From JANOAR01 sp031411235 (lineage in GTDB: Bacteria > Verrucomicrobiota > Verrucomicrobiia > Verrucomicrobiales > Verrucomicrobiaceae): a stretch of DNA of 39,224 nucleotides. Positions 10,701 to 16,704 of the stretch are shown here, piece by piece. The translations under genes were made by a program, and so were the position numbers. Positions within the stretch are counted from its first letter, which is position 1. Each line of letters begins with the position of its first letter. Location of the stretch: NCBI GenBank assembly GCA_031411235.1, contig JANOAR010000023.1, positions 1-39,224 of the forward strand, read 5' to 3'. Under the pieces are notes generated by a model that saw only the letters and a program-made list of their open reading frames with translations, searched no databases and was not told the DNA's origin.

Positions 10701-13700
10701 AGGCCGAGTGTTAGGCCATTGAGTTCTTCGAGGATGTTGGTGGTGCCACCGACGATGTCCAGTGTGCCGCCCTGCCGCCCGCCGCCGAGGAATAAGCCTG
10801 TGGCGTTGGCTAGCTTATTGGGCACGTTGTCGGTGTAGTCCACTCGCAGCACCCCTTCGGCCACGGTGGTGCTGCCCAGGTAGGTATTGGCCCCTTGCAG
10901 GACAAGGGTGCCAAAGCCTTCTTTGCGCAGAGCGCCCGAGCCAGCGACGGCTGTGCGCAGAACGATGGTGGCATCGGGGCCGACTTCCACCGTGGCGTTG
11001 GAGTCGAGTCGCACACTACCCGCCCAACGGCTGGTGCCTGTGAGGGAGCGCAGCCTGCCGCCTGCGAGGGACAGGTCTTCCAGCGTGGTGTAATCCACAG
11101 CACGCAACTCCAGTATGCCACCAAAGACTTGCACAGCGTCCCCGCCCGCAGCGCCGAAAACATGGTCGCGCTCCACAACCACGGTGCCCTGAAAGATGGA
11201 GGTGCGCCCACTGAAGCTGTTGAGCGAGGGATTGGTGGCAGGATCAAACGGGGAAATAAACTGCCCCAGGATCCACTGGCCCACGCCCGTTTTTTGCAGG
11301 GAAAGCGGGAACGTTCCATTATCCACCAGTGGCTGGCCAAACCGGTTCTCGCCTGTATTGCTGCCGCCGAGGATCAGTGTCGCAGCACCGTTATCGGGGG
11401 TTTTATACTTCATCACGTCGCTCACTCCCATGAAGGTGCCTGGATCGGTGTAGATACCTCGGCTGAAAACGAGCGTTGAGCCCAGCGTCGGCCCATTGGC
11501 ATAAATGGCGGCCCCCATGGGCCCCGAGCCGAGGGTGAAGGAGCGATTGGTTTGACTGATACCCGTGCCATTGACGGCGAGAGCCCCGCCGTCTTCGATC
11601 ACCAAGAACGGTGCCGAGGCACCAAATTGGCTACCCACGACAGCTTGGCCCTGACCGATGGAGGATCTGACGCCACGGGAGTCGAGGTGGGCAACGGTCA
11701 GTACGCCTTCACGAATGGTGGTGCTGCCCTGATAGGCGTTGTCGCGGCTGGAGAGGGTGAGGTTGCCCTTGCCCTCCTTAACCAGGGAGAAATTTTTGTT
11801 ATTCAAGGAGGACGCGTCAGAGATGATTCCCGAGAAGGTACTGTTGGAGTTCTGTCGAACGACCAAGGTGCCGTTGACCGTGGAATCGCGATCCAGCCCC
11901 ACCTCGGGAAGTGAGTCGGTGCGTAAGTTTGGGCCGTTGACCAGCGAGCCTACCGTCACCACCAAGTCCGCCGTCGGGGCTACGCCAAAACTGGGCACTC
12001 CGAGGAGAAACTTGCCTTTGTTTAGGGTGATCTGGTTCACTCTGGAGGAGAGCGCCGTGGAGCGGGTCACGATCAGTGAACCGCCGTCAATGAGCACCTC
12101 GGCGCGAGTCGTATTGGTGCCGCCCAGTTCCGTCACGCCAAGGTCTTGCCAGATACGTCCCTCGAAATCATTGATGCTGCCAGGACTGTTGCCAACGATC
12201 AAACGCCCGCCAGTCGAGCCTGTGCCGCCCATCTTGATGCCGCCTGGGCCAGTGATTTTGGATTGCAGGTAGAGCTTGGTGCTCAGCAGGATTTGACCAC
12301 CTTGTGCAGAGGTTTCATTGAGGGCGAATATCCCGCCTCCAGGCCCTACGGTGATACCTTTGTTGTTGCTTACACCCGACTCGCCGATACCAAAAATGAC
12401 TTCTGTCGTGGTCGTACTACCTGCGGGCAGGGGGATTTGCAAGGTGCCGCCATTCAACGTCAGGAAGTCTTGTTTCAAGGTTGGCAGGATGGCGGAGGAG
12501 CCGCCGCCGAGCCCGCCAATACCATTGATCTCCACCACGCCTTCATTGATCGTGGTGCCACCCGTGTAGGTGTTCGTTCCGTAAAGAAGCAAGCGTCCTT
12601 GGCCCGCCTTGACGACGGCGACTGGGCTGAAGCCGTTCGAGGTGTTGGCGTCGTTGTCGTTATCGACGATGCGGGACTCGATGCGCAGTGTATTGCCTGC
12701 TCCAGTGCCGACAAAGGTGTGCAGCTCGAAGCCGGAGGCTGCGCCCGCTGTGAGGGCTCCATTTCTGATGATATGGGCACCACCTGCCGAGATGAGTCCA
12801 CCCGTTTCTATGGTCAGGGTGCGGAAGCTCGGCGAGGTGGTACTGGTCACGGAACCCAGCAACAAGGTGCGTGCCGTACCGTCGTCGATCTTCAATGAAT
12901 TGATCGCACGGTTGGCCGTGAGCGTCGCTGGGGCCGTGCCGTTGATCTGTACGTTCTTGGCAAACGTGTAGGCGCTTTCTTGGATTTTGTCGTACGTCTG
13001 CAAAGCACGCACGGAGTTGCTAGCGCCTTCCAAGGTGGCAAAGTTTGCCCCACCTGGGCCACTGGATGCCACCGCCCAGCCACCGATGATGTTATTGATC
13101 AGCGTTGGGGCGTTGTTGACGAGGATACGATTGGCATTGTTATCCCCCAGACCAGCGGCACGAAAGGCGAGATCGCCGCGCTGCCGCACCAAGCCTGCGT
13201 AGGCCGCCGCGCCAGCCCCACCCCCACCTGTGAATGAAACGATGGGCGGCGAGGTGTAGCCCCAGCCAGGATTCGTTACATTGATCCGCACCACCTTGCC
13301 AGCATCTGCCCCCACGCCCAGCAGCGCCACCGCCGTGGCACCCGTGCCACCCCCACCGGTGAGCACGACCGTAGGAGCTGTGGTGTAAGTCGTTGTGCCC
13401 TTGTTGGTAATGCCGAAGCCTGCGATGGAGCTGGTGTAGTAGCCCAGCGTTGCTGTGGCGACTGCTCCTGTGCCACTGCCATTGCCATTGATGGTGATCG
13501 TGGGGGCTGCGGTGTAGCCTGTGCCTGGGTCGGTGATGTTGATGGCGGTGATGACGCCGCTTCCATCAACCACGGGTGTGGCGGTGGCATTGACACCGCC
13601 GCCGCCAGAAATGGTGATCTCCAATGTGCCCAGCACATAACCTGTGCCGCCGCTTGTGACGGTAATATGCGTCAGTCCACCCGTGGCACTGCCCATTGAG

Positions 13701-15322
13701 CCGCCAATGCCGGAGAGGGTAAGTGTGGTGGATTGCCCCGTAGCCGAGGCTGCTTCGCGGATGAAGTTTAAACCCGCACCGACGAACACCTTGCCCACGG
13801 TTTCAGCATAGCTCACGGTGCCAGCATTGTGAATGTAGTCCAAGGAACCGGATTGCGTGATGATCGGGATGGAGTCGCCGATACGATTGCTAGCATTGCC
13901 TCCCGTGGCATCGCTGCGATTCAGCAGGGCAAGCTGGCCACCATTGATGTGGACGGCGCTGGTGCTTTGGATCGACGCTGTGACACCGCCAGAAAAGGCG
14001 TCGTTGTTGACCGCGCCCACGAGCAGCACACCCTCTTTGATGATCGTCGCCCCTGTGTGCCCTGTGGTGCGCAGCAGCGTCACGCTGCTCGCCCCTGTCT
14101 TCGTCACATCCCCCGCACCCGAGAAGGTGGCATTGAGATTCCAGTTGCTCAGTGTGCCCAACTGCAAGTGGGCATCCGCCGCGATATTGATGGTGGCAAA
14201 CTGGGGGTTACTAAACACATTGGGGCTGCCGAAGTTATTGGTATTGACCAGCGCCAGTGTGCCTCCCAGCACATTGGTAGGCCCTGTGAAGTTGATGCGG
14301 TCTTGTGCCAGGGTCAGCGTGCCAGTGCCCATCTTAGTCAGCCCTAGCCTGCGTGCGGCCACGCCGCCATTGGTATCGCGGATGTAGCCGTTGTAGAACG
14401 AGTCGGAAGACATGTTCATCGTCAGTGTCGAGGTCTGATCCAGGCTGCCCGAGTGCTCGATCACGCCCTCGCGGCTGTAATCAAAGATGCCTGCAAATTC
14501 TTGGTTAAACCCCCGCAGCCGGAGGAAGGGATTGCGGCTACCAGCGCCGTCCATGTAGATGATGGCTCCCGCGTTGATCTGGCTGTTTGCTTGCAACTCT
14601 ATCACGGAACTCGCATTGCCATCACGGCTGGAGGTGCCGAGGTAGAGTTCTGTTGAAGAAATCGCGACCCCCGTGGTGGAGCCGAGAAACACCGTGCCGC
14701 CCGTGGTGGCATTGGTGAAACGGCCTGTGAATGAGTTTGCGCCGTTGAGTTGCAAATTCCCCGCCCCACGTCTGAACAGGCCTTGTTGGTCTCCCGAGAT
14801 ATTTCCAAACAAGTTCGTCGTCGATGCATTCAAATTCAGCATCAGCCCGCGACCGACATCCCTCGTATCCCCAACCGCCTCCAGGACGATGTCCGAACTG
14901 ATCGTATCATTGCCGCCACCGCTGACCTTATTGAACAGCGACATGGCGTTGAATGACGAGTTGTCGAAAATGATCGGGCCGCTCGTCAGTGTCAGGGTTT
15001 GGCCACCTGTGATGTCACCGATATTCAGCACACCGAGGCGCACTTCCGAGTTCACGTTGATGGTGCGGTTCGCCGCGAAATCCAGGATCACATTGGCCAC
15101 ATGGCTTGGCGTTGCCGTCGCGCTGCTGCTGCCTGTATCCCAGCCAGGGATGCTGCCATTCACCCAGTTCAGGCTATCAGTCCAGTTGCCGCCGTTTTGC
15201 CCCTGCCATGAGCCATACACCGTCTGCCCGCTCACCGAGGCAGCACCGCCCCACAAGCAGAGTGCGGCCATGACGGCATAAAAGAAGCCGTGCCCGGTTT
15301 TTTGGCAATAAGTGGTATTCAT
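1715..15322 (-). CDS. Giant secreted autotransporter-associated beta-strand repeat protein (about 4535 aa)
   Basis: One uninterrupted minus-strand reading frame. Residues 1-32 are a signal peptide with hydrophobic core F-F-Y-A-V-M-A-A-L-C-L-W. About 13 beta-strand repeats (G-x-G-x-L-x-L-x-G-x-N-[TS]-[YF]-x-G-x-T-x-[IV]-x-x-G-x-L-x-[VL]) fill residues 60-3000. Then come a Calx-beta domain (about 3057-3165), a 14-repeat YCF48-like propeller (3170-3750), a second Calx-beta domain (3754-3866), two Ig-like domains (3870-4042), a putative-Ig (He_PIG-type) domain (4045-4145) and a C-terminal domain of about 390 residues ending I-V-E-L-K-N. No classical autotransporter barrel, PEP-CTERM or type IX sorting motif is obvious. 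By family it should be an exported surface or matrix protein for adhesion. The frame stays open upstream to 15451, but the ATG at 15322 is chosen because GAGGA lies 8 nt before it and it directly precedes the signal peptide. Ligand and export route are unknown. Confidence 0.9.
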   Translation of the reverse strand: MNTTYCQKTGHGFFYAVMAALCLWGGAASVSGQTVYGSWQGQNGGNWTDSLNWVNGSIPGWDTGSSSATATPSHVANVILDFAANRTINVNSEVRLGVLNIGDITGGQTLTLTSGPIIFDNSSFNAMSLFNKVSGGGNDTISSDIVLEAVGDTRDVGRGLMLNLNASTTNLFGNISGDQQGLFRRGAGNLQLNGANSFTGRFTNATTGGTVFLGSTTGVAISSTELYLGTSSRDGNASSVIELQANSQINAGAIIYMDGAGSRNPFLRLRGFNQEFAGIFDYSREGVIEHSGSLDQTSTLTMNMSSDSFYNGYIRDTNGGVAARRLGLTKMGTGTLTLAQDRINFTGPTNVLGGTLALVNTNNFGSPNVFSNPQFATINIAADAHLQLGTLSNWNLNATFSGAGDVTKTGASSVTLLRTTGHTGATIIKEGVLLVGAVNNDAFSGGVTASIQSTSAVHINGGQLALLNRSDATGGNASNRIGDSIPIITQSGSLDYIHNAGTVSYAETVGKVFVGAGLNFIREAASATGQSTTLTLSGIGGSMGSATGGLTHITVTSGGTGYVLGTLEITISGGGGVNATATPVVDGSGVITAINITDPGTGYTAAPTITINGNGSGTGAVATATLGYYTSSIAGFGITNKGTTTYTTAPTVVLTGGGGTGATAVALLGVGADAGKVVRINVTNPGWGYTSPPIVSFTGGGGAGAAAYAGLVRQRGDLAFRAAGLGDNNANRILVNNAPTLINNIIGGWAVASSGPGGANFATLEGASNSVRALQTYDKIQESAYTFAKNVQINGTAPATLTANRAINSLKIDDGTARTLLLGSVTSTTSPSFRTLTIETGGLISAGGAHIIRNGALTAGAASGFELHTFVGTGAGNTLRIESRIVDNDNDANTSNGFSPVAVVKAGQGRLLLYGTNTYTGGTTINEGVVEINGIGGLGGGSSAILPTLKQDFLTLNGGTLQIPLPAGSTTTTEVIFGIGESGVSNNKGITVGPGGGIFALNETSAQGGQILLSTKLYLQSKITGPGGIKMGGTGSTGGRLIVGNSPGSINDFEGRIWQDLGVTELGGTNTTRAEVLIDGGSLIVTRSTALSSRVNQITLNKGKFLLGVPSFGVAPTADLVVTVGSLVNGPNLRTDSLPEVGLDRDSTVNGTLVVRQNSNSTFSGIISDASSLNNKNFSLVKEGKGNLTLSSRDNAYQGSTTIREGVLTVAHLDSRGVRSSIGQGQAVVGSQFGASAPFLVIEDGGALAVNGTGISQTNRSFTLGSGPMGAAIYANGPTLGSTLVFSRGIYTDPGTFMGVSDVMKYKTPDNGAATLILGGSNTGENRFGQPLVDNGTFPLSLQKTGVGQWILGQFISPFDPATNPSLNSFSGRTSIFQGTVVVERDHVFGAAGGDAVQVFGGILELRAVDYTTLEDLSLAGGRLRSLTGTSRWAGSVRLDSNATVEVGPDATIVLRTAVAGSGALRKEGFGTLVLQGANTYLGSTTVAEGVLRVDYTDNVPNKLANATGLFLGGGRQGGTLDIVGGTTNILEELNGLTLGLGENRVTRSDAGSNTRINLNAISVQQGATLDVSASNIAATTRPIDPTGILGSWATVGKTSWATVGSAPTANKPIIAYTAYTNDLWSGPSTNTDVITNTTQTNAITSSLRFNQPASLTLTLVGLNQLRSGGVLQTANVGANSNIIRGGSLSGVNNATGGFLTFHQFDAAGALRIDSIIANAPDAGDFVVDYVVTSVAGTGSTNLNFQPGTGPDASLFYVGMPVKGPDIPPGATITAITPNTGVGLVTTFTINRNAAGSIAGQTVTIGSNNGLLKDGEGTLFLNAKNLYSGPTIITGGTLSIRNINNGTAIGTPADPNPIPVGGGIGSSSRSAANLRIGGAALSYVGDNNEVDRGFTINEIGAIGVADEDVTLGFTGDLSGGGGAGFGTLQKVGAGTLEIIRKAVPTVDAGGVPIVDAGGNPVLAVSGGATNFGGFEVKGGTLRLKFDNANINNGGNNFAATTASLLIAGGSFQLQGLANKGVTQPPVGTITDFNENRVQDLRGQLSLGSGENEIRVTSGLGATTTLNLQDAAVPTEVVRAPGATVRFVEDDVAGGVSAITLAVPSVNQGIMPWSTYWRTGKLDDPGVNNFASIEALDDGVISADSKDLYTKGNTVAQWTNGVAITEAAGSFSGTTKLYASPFDTDPTKLQHIFVLRFYDTAAGTINIADKLNISGGGILVGNHVGNNKKQILGGELTSSGSYDTIASSADLIIHNYNPANPFEITSAIVDGNRLADGSLIPVNLVHVGDGSTILRGTSTYTGTTFVSGGVLRLASAMAIPGGIGATGGTSPITINTGIIGLENGDFLRGLGTASSQISFSGSGGFAAYGGTRDINFGGAAASANYGSGGFLPDGATFVLGNDDATGMLRVLNPLNLGGTERVIRVPNGTALEDAVLLGNISGNGGELTKTGAGALRLSGIGTYTDGTTIGQGTLIGHASAFGAGPIHLGSSDNTKAGYALKLVLEGGSVGSMVMIGDKSGEGAVVLTTNDNTTLSGVMALEHRLFLGGNSAKQLTVTGAISGVGAFSIIDGVTLALNGANTFGTGAGVSGAAFDGAISIRNGTVLVGHSTGLGDPTRAIEVGGRFSSYGTVKRSTNGQSVTVAGGVFDPTSNGLPGSSNGKGAFLFVGYSSITIDGAVFNASSAGQEILLNGESDNSERNGIYKVVFTPAASNSLGVDVMALNRVDTFDDVAEMTFGKRVVVEFGTEAGKTYFLATTVTTVNTSPIHWLLDVVNANVALLASAPGLTIANNIDLNNGSSTANPGTTTLGGSSQLSLGSSTFSGNVVLQDIVPGTVEAKTLLLTSDTRTDRGVVFSGTISESNSADRLSLVKEGTGTVTLLGANTYHGTTTVNAGSLLVSNASGSATGTGKVTLNNVGTLLGGTGTLTGETVMNAGTILSPGDPTVDGGIAALTFGGKLTLNGAVEMVFTLASGSVFDKVHVNGLLTIDPAAIISVLLDFVPGGEFEFDLIDWGTRVFSSNIIDQLMLPALTDDTLLWDTALFASQGKLRIVTRNEAGPPPVRFAVSAAKTREGQSTVSVAVQLAWSKNSVITVPIAISGTATLSSDYTVSLTPLTFAPGETAKTMTFTIADDVISEGTETIVLSIGTPTGAIKGTPSAFTLTLEDNDQGSAIGETWTLRNPLPSNEDLTDVASNGSVHIAVGSQTTVLRSTDGINWTAQNIGLTPAQTLTAVEWTGTNFVAVGTAGLVVTSPDGIAWTMRSVTGGQNLRDLVVQDAGAVVNLIAVGDGGTIYSSDNEGQLWLRRTSNTTQDLAGIVNATIATVPTFIAVGKAGTVLTSINGAAWTASSIGTADNLNSIAWKGDLAVVVGAAGAAFTSPDGTAWTPVTSGTANDLLGVSWDGSRFIASGAAGTIRTSTNGSTWAAATVVAMADKLTRSTLTQPGGLRLMVGGAGTLLSSSDGTTWIERSVGSTANLASVIHNSAEFYAVGASGTVLHSTAGVSWTQVGSLPTSADLNDIAAATTGTQMVAVGNGGTILNSATGATWTAPSSPTAFQLDGVVKATTNWVVVGNDGTVLTSPNGTTWTLATSGITTDLFDAAANGNMVVAVGDGGTIIYSNNSGVTWSPTNSTVTTTLRTIHFDGSLFVVAGGDSTPSAPLDGTILTSNDGTTWIKRTAGTNTALAGATHAVVGAEKPRFVVGTGGAILGSTAGVTWSRKASGTTQNLADITSQGTTMVAVGAAGTIATSETVAAPPAKVFFAITDVTGDENVLSGAPIAVVVNLSSPPPGKITVPYTVTGTATKGADYTVPAGTSLVFDVNKGEVSKTIFITVKNDGLVNEGDQTVLVKLGTPSAGVAVVNGTYTLTIQDTDTVPTVALVTTSQIVALGTPFTLNATVTGNNTPTVQWRKAGVAVAGAVGASYTFPAIALINAGKYSAKATNLSGSVTSAPASDIEIAVVDTAAHVLPIKNNTTAVIAVGAAGNGLSYAWEKNGNPLSDAGDFTGTHTSKLSIKTFDASEEDFYTCVVSRGAPFNDSLESGAIHVVVAETPIIQAIAANTLPPGRVGTVYEAGTNGFLVPIDTAVHKTPTKFTATNLPTGLTINATTGVISGRPTLDGTKTNIVITATNPAGFASTPPLTLFIDDVEPTALGTYVGLIDRNPAANSNLGARLDLTTTKDGGFTGKLTIGSVATAFKGGLLNTVNAVLPHGTISVPVTGRPTMLINFDLDAGNNTLIGTLSADAGATTVPLHGWRNTWSTTNSALLARSALYNVVAPKPGSEAGNIAIPQGDSYLAIKLVIAGTATVAGKTADGSVIATTAPLGPTGQVLIYQPLYTNTGSFHGEASIANLAGTPGRSKVTGNATWNKAAAAATAKVYNYKAGFAPIDLALSGGNYVAPTGTNIVMSLPSTAGVNARLLFDAGGVGIKAIDPTNSATDPDANLRIDSLAKVTLPVPNTNALSLTITTATGAFTGTVTLKDSTTVRKVTYQGLIIPDADNLTDAVFGVGHGYFLLSQLPQITGETLATTPILSGIVELKN
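4075..5812 (-). repeat. Fourteen tandem YCF48/BNR-like propeller repeats inside the giant protein
   Basis: The encoded segment repeats a unit of about 40 residues with the core V-G-x-x-G-T-[IVL]-x-x-S-x-x-G-x-x-W, followed by a variable stretch and L-x-x-[IV]-x-[WY]. I count 14 copies; the last lacks the terminal Trp. At DNA level the copies differ enough that this is an old protein repeat, not a recent expansion. Fourteen units would suit two seven-bladed propellers. It sits exactly between the two Calx-beta domains. Confidence 0.8.
9449..9496 (-). repeat. Two-copy 24-bp tandem duplication (V-D-A-G-G)
   Basis: Two adjacent 24-bp units starting GCCGCCTGCATCGACG (9449-9472 and 9473-9496) differ at a few positions. 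They encode two eight-residue copies of [TI]-V-D-A-G-G-[VN]-P inside one beta-strand repeat of the giant protein, where they lengthen a loop. Confidence 0.7.
13190..13685 (-). repeat. Four glycine-rich tandem repeats of about 42 residues in the giant protein
   Basis: Four successive units share the pattern I-x-[VI]-T-x-x-G-x-G-Y-x-x-x-P-x-[IV]-x-[IVF]-x-G-G-G-G-x-x-A-x-A-x-A. Examples are I-N-I-T-D-P-G-T-G-Y-T-A-A-P and I-N-V-T-N-P-G-W-G-Y-T-S-P-P. They differ from the surrounding beta-strand repeats and look like an inserted domain. Similar G-Y-x-x-x-P units occur in phage tail and large surface proteins, but the function is unknown. Confidence 0.75.
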
Positions 15323-15330
15323 TTGAGTGA

Positions 15331-15335
15331 TCCTC
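15331..15335 (-). promoter_or_regulatory. Shine-Dalgarno that decides the giant gene's start
   Basis: GAGGA on the minus strand lies 8 nt before the ATG at 15322. It is one of the few clear ribosome binding sites in the window. It overlaps another in-frame ATG (15337), which has no comparable site, so 15322 is preferred. Confidence 0.65.
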
Positions 15336-15596
15336 ATGGGGCCGTTTTCGCAAAATCGGGATGGAGGAGCAAGACGATTCTGAGACATGGCGGCCATATT
15401 CTGTGATTGCTTTGTAATGACTGAGTGCGGGGTTGCGAGGCTTTGACGCAATGCTAGTCCGAACGCTCAAAGTGGAGCCGAATCCTCGGGCCTTCTCAAC
15501 CCCCCAATAGTGAGGGGAAGCTTGCGCCATGAACCCTAGCCGCAGTAGAGGGAATAAGGTTTGAAGCCCCAGAAACACTTCCTTGTATCATGAAAG

Positions 15597-15671
15597 TGGT
15601 GGCAGAGGGGAGAGTTGAACTCCCGACCAAGAGCTTATGAGTCTCCTGCTCTACCCCTGAGCTACTCTGCC
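15597..15671 (-). tRNA. tRNA-Met (anticodon CAT), elongator type, CCA encoded
   Basis: The minus strand folds as a cloverleaf: acceptor GGCAGAG/CTCTGCC, D-arm GCTC-AGGGGTA-GAGC, anticodon loop CTCATAA with CAT at 15639-15637, variable TGGTC, T-arm GGGAG-TTCAACT-CTCCC, then A and an encoded CCA. The paired G1-C72 and the lack of the GGG/CCC anticodon-stem signature argue against initiator tRNA. An Ile (lysidine-modified CAT) identity cannot be excluded. The anticodon stem is imperfect: position 31 is A and 39 is G, and 27-43 is a G-U pair. It lies 274 bp upstream of the giant gene on the same strand. Confidence 0.93.
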
Positions 15672-15720
15672 GAGTCAACAACACCCACCGTGGTAGAAAC
15701 GGCTGGCGAAAGAGGGGCGG

Positions 15721-15748
15721 ATAGTAAACACCTAGCTCGTCCTGTCAA
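15721..15748 (-). promoter_or_regulatory. Sigma-70-type promoter of the tRNA gene
   Basis: On the minus strand a perfect TTGACA (15748-15743) is followed, after 16 bp, by TACTAT (15726-15721). Transcription would start near 15714, about 43 nt before the mature tRNA 5' end, leaving a short leader for RNase P. It could also feed the giant gene downstream, since I see no clear terminator after the tRNA. Confidence 0.65.
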
Positions 15749-15850
15749 GCTGACCGAGAAGTTGATTTTTCAAGCCAAGCAAATCCAACGTCCCTGGGAA
15801 AGATCGCGCCCAGCCTCTGAGTAGTCTCGCGCCCGCCCACACCCACTTTT

Positions 15851-16687
15851 ATGATCCACCGTTACCTCATTCTTACCGCTGCCCTCATCACCACCAGCGC
15901 TCTGGCCCAGCCAGAACCCGCTAAAAAAGAGCAGCCTCTCACTCCCGGTGGCAAGCACCGCGCCCACAGCATGGAGCGCCCCCGGCCACGCGTCATCACC
16001 CCGCCCACCGCTAGCAGCCAGGAAAAGGCAGGCCAACCCCCCAGCGACGCCACCCTCTTTTTTTCTGGCAAAGACCTCTCGCAATGGAAGCGCGACCCCA
16101 AGAAAGACGACCCCGCCGTCGCTCCCGATGATGCCGCGAAATGGAAGGTTGAAAGCGGCTACTTTGAAATCGTCCCGCACAGCGGCTCCATCCGCACCCG
16201 CACCAAAATAAGCGGCGACTGCCAGTGGCACATCGAATGGGCCACCCCCACAGAAGTGAAAGGCAACAGCCAAGGCCGAGGCAACAGCGGCGTCTTCTTC
16301 GACGGCTTCCCCGAAGTCCAAGTGCTCGACTCCTACAACAACGACACCTATCCCGACGGCAGCGCCAGCGGCCTCTACGCCGCCTACCCGCCCATGGTCA
16401 ACGCCAGCCGCAAGCCCGGCGAATGGCAGAGCTACGACATCATCCTCGAAACCCAGCGCAAAGACGCGACAGGCAAAGTCACCCGCCCCGCAAGACTCAC
16501 CGTCATCCACAACGGCATCGTCACCCAGTGGGCGCGCGAGTTTGACAACAGCAGCCAAGAGTTCGGCCTCGGTTTGCAGGATCACCACAACCCTGGTCGC
16601 TATCGCAACATCTGGGCGCGGCCCATCAACATCGACCACAGTGATGACGAAGGGACTCCAGCGCCCACTCAACCCAAGACCAAATAA
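15851..16687 (+). CDS. Secreted DUF1080 (3-keto-disaccharide hydrolase-like) protein
   Basis: A protein of 278 residues. Residues 1-19 are a signal peptide ending A-L-A before Q-P. A Pro/Lys/Arg-rich linker follows to about residue 66, then one DUF1080 domain of jelly-roll fold (about 68-270). Landmarks: L-F-F-S-G-K-D-L-S-Q-W; W-H-I-E-W-A-T-P; G-R-G-N-S-G-V-F-F-D-G with P-E-V-Q-V-L-D-S-Y; and the final G-R-Y-R-N-I-W-A-R-P-I. The family is abundant in Verrucomicrobia and Planctomycetes, and some members hydrolyse 3-keto-glycosides. Activity on a given sugar cannot be read from this sequence. It lies 17 bp before the cupredoxin-PA14 gene on the same strand, so the two are probably cotranscribed. 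No Shine-Dalgarno is evident, but the signal peptide supports the start. Confidence 0.9.
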   Translation: MIHRYLILTAALITTSALAQPEPAKKEQPLTPGGKHRAHSMERPRPRVITPPTASSQEKAGQPPSDATLFFSGKDLSQWKRDPKKDDPAVAPDDAAKWKVESGYFEIVPHSGSIRTRTKISGDCQWHIEWATPTEVKGNSQGRGNSGVFFDGFPEVQVLDSYNNDTYPDGSASGLYAAYPPMVNASRKPGEWQSYDIILETQRKDATGKVTRPARLTVIHNGIVTQWAREFDNSSQEFGLGLQDHHNPGRYRNIWARPINIDHSDDEGTPAPTQPKTK

Positions 16688-16704
16688 AGCCGCCCCTTTT
16701 CTCC

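Noticed and set aside
15770..16672. 300-codon minus-strand frame opposite the DUF1080 gene
   Set aside because: The plus strand encodes clear DUF1080 motifs and a signal peptide; the antisense product is low-complexity.
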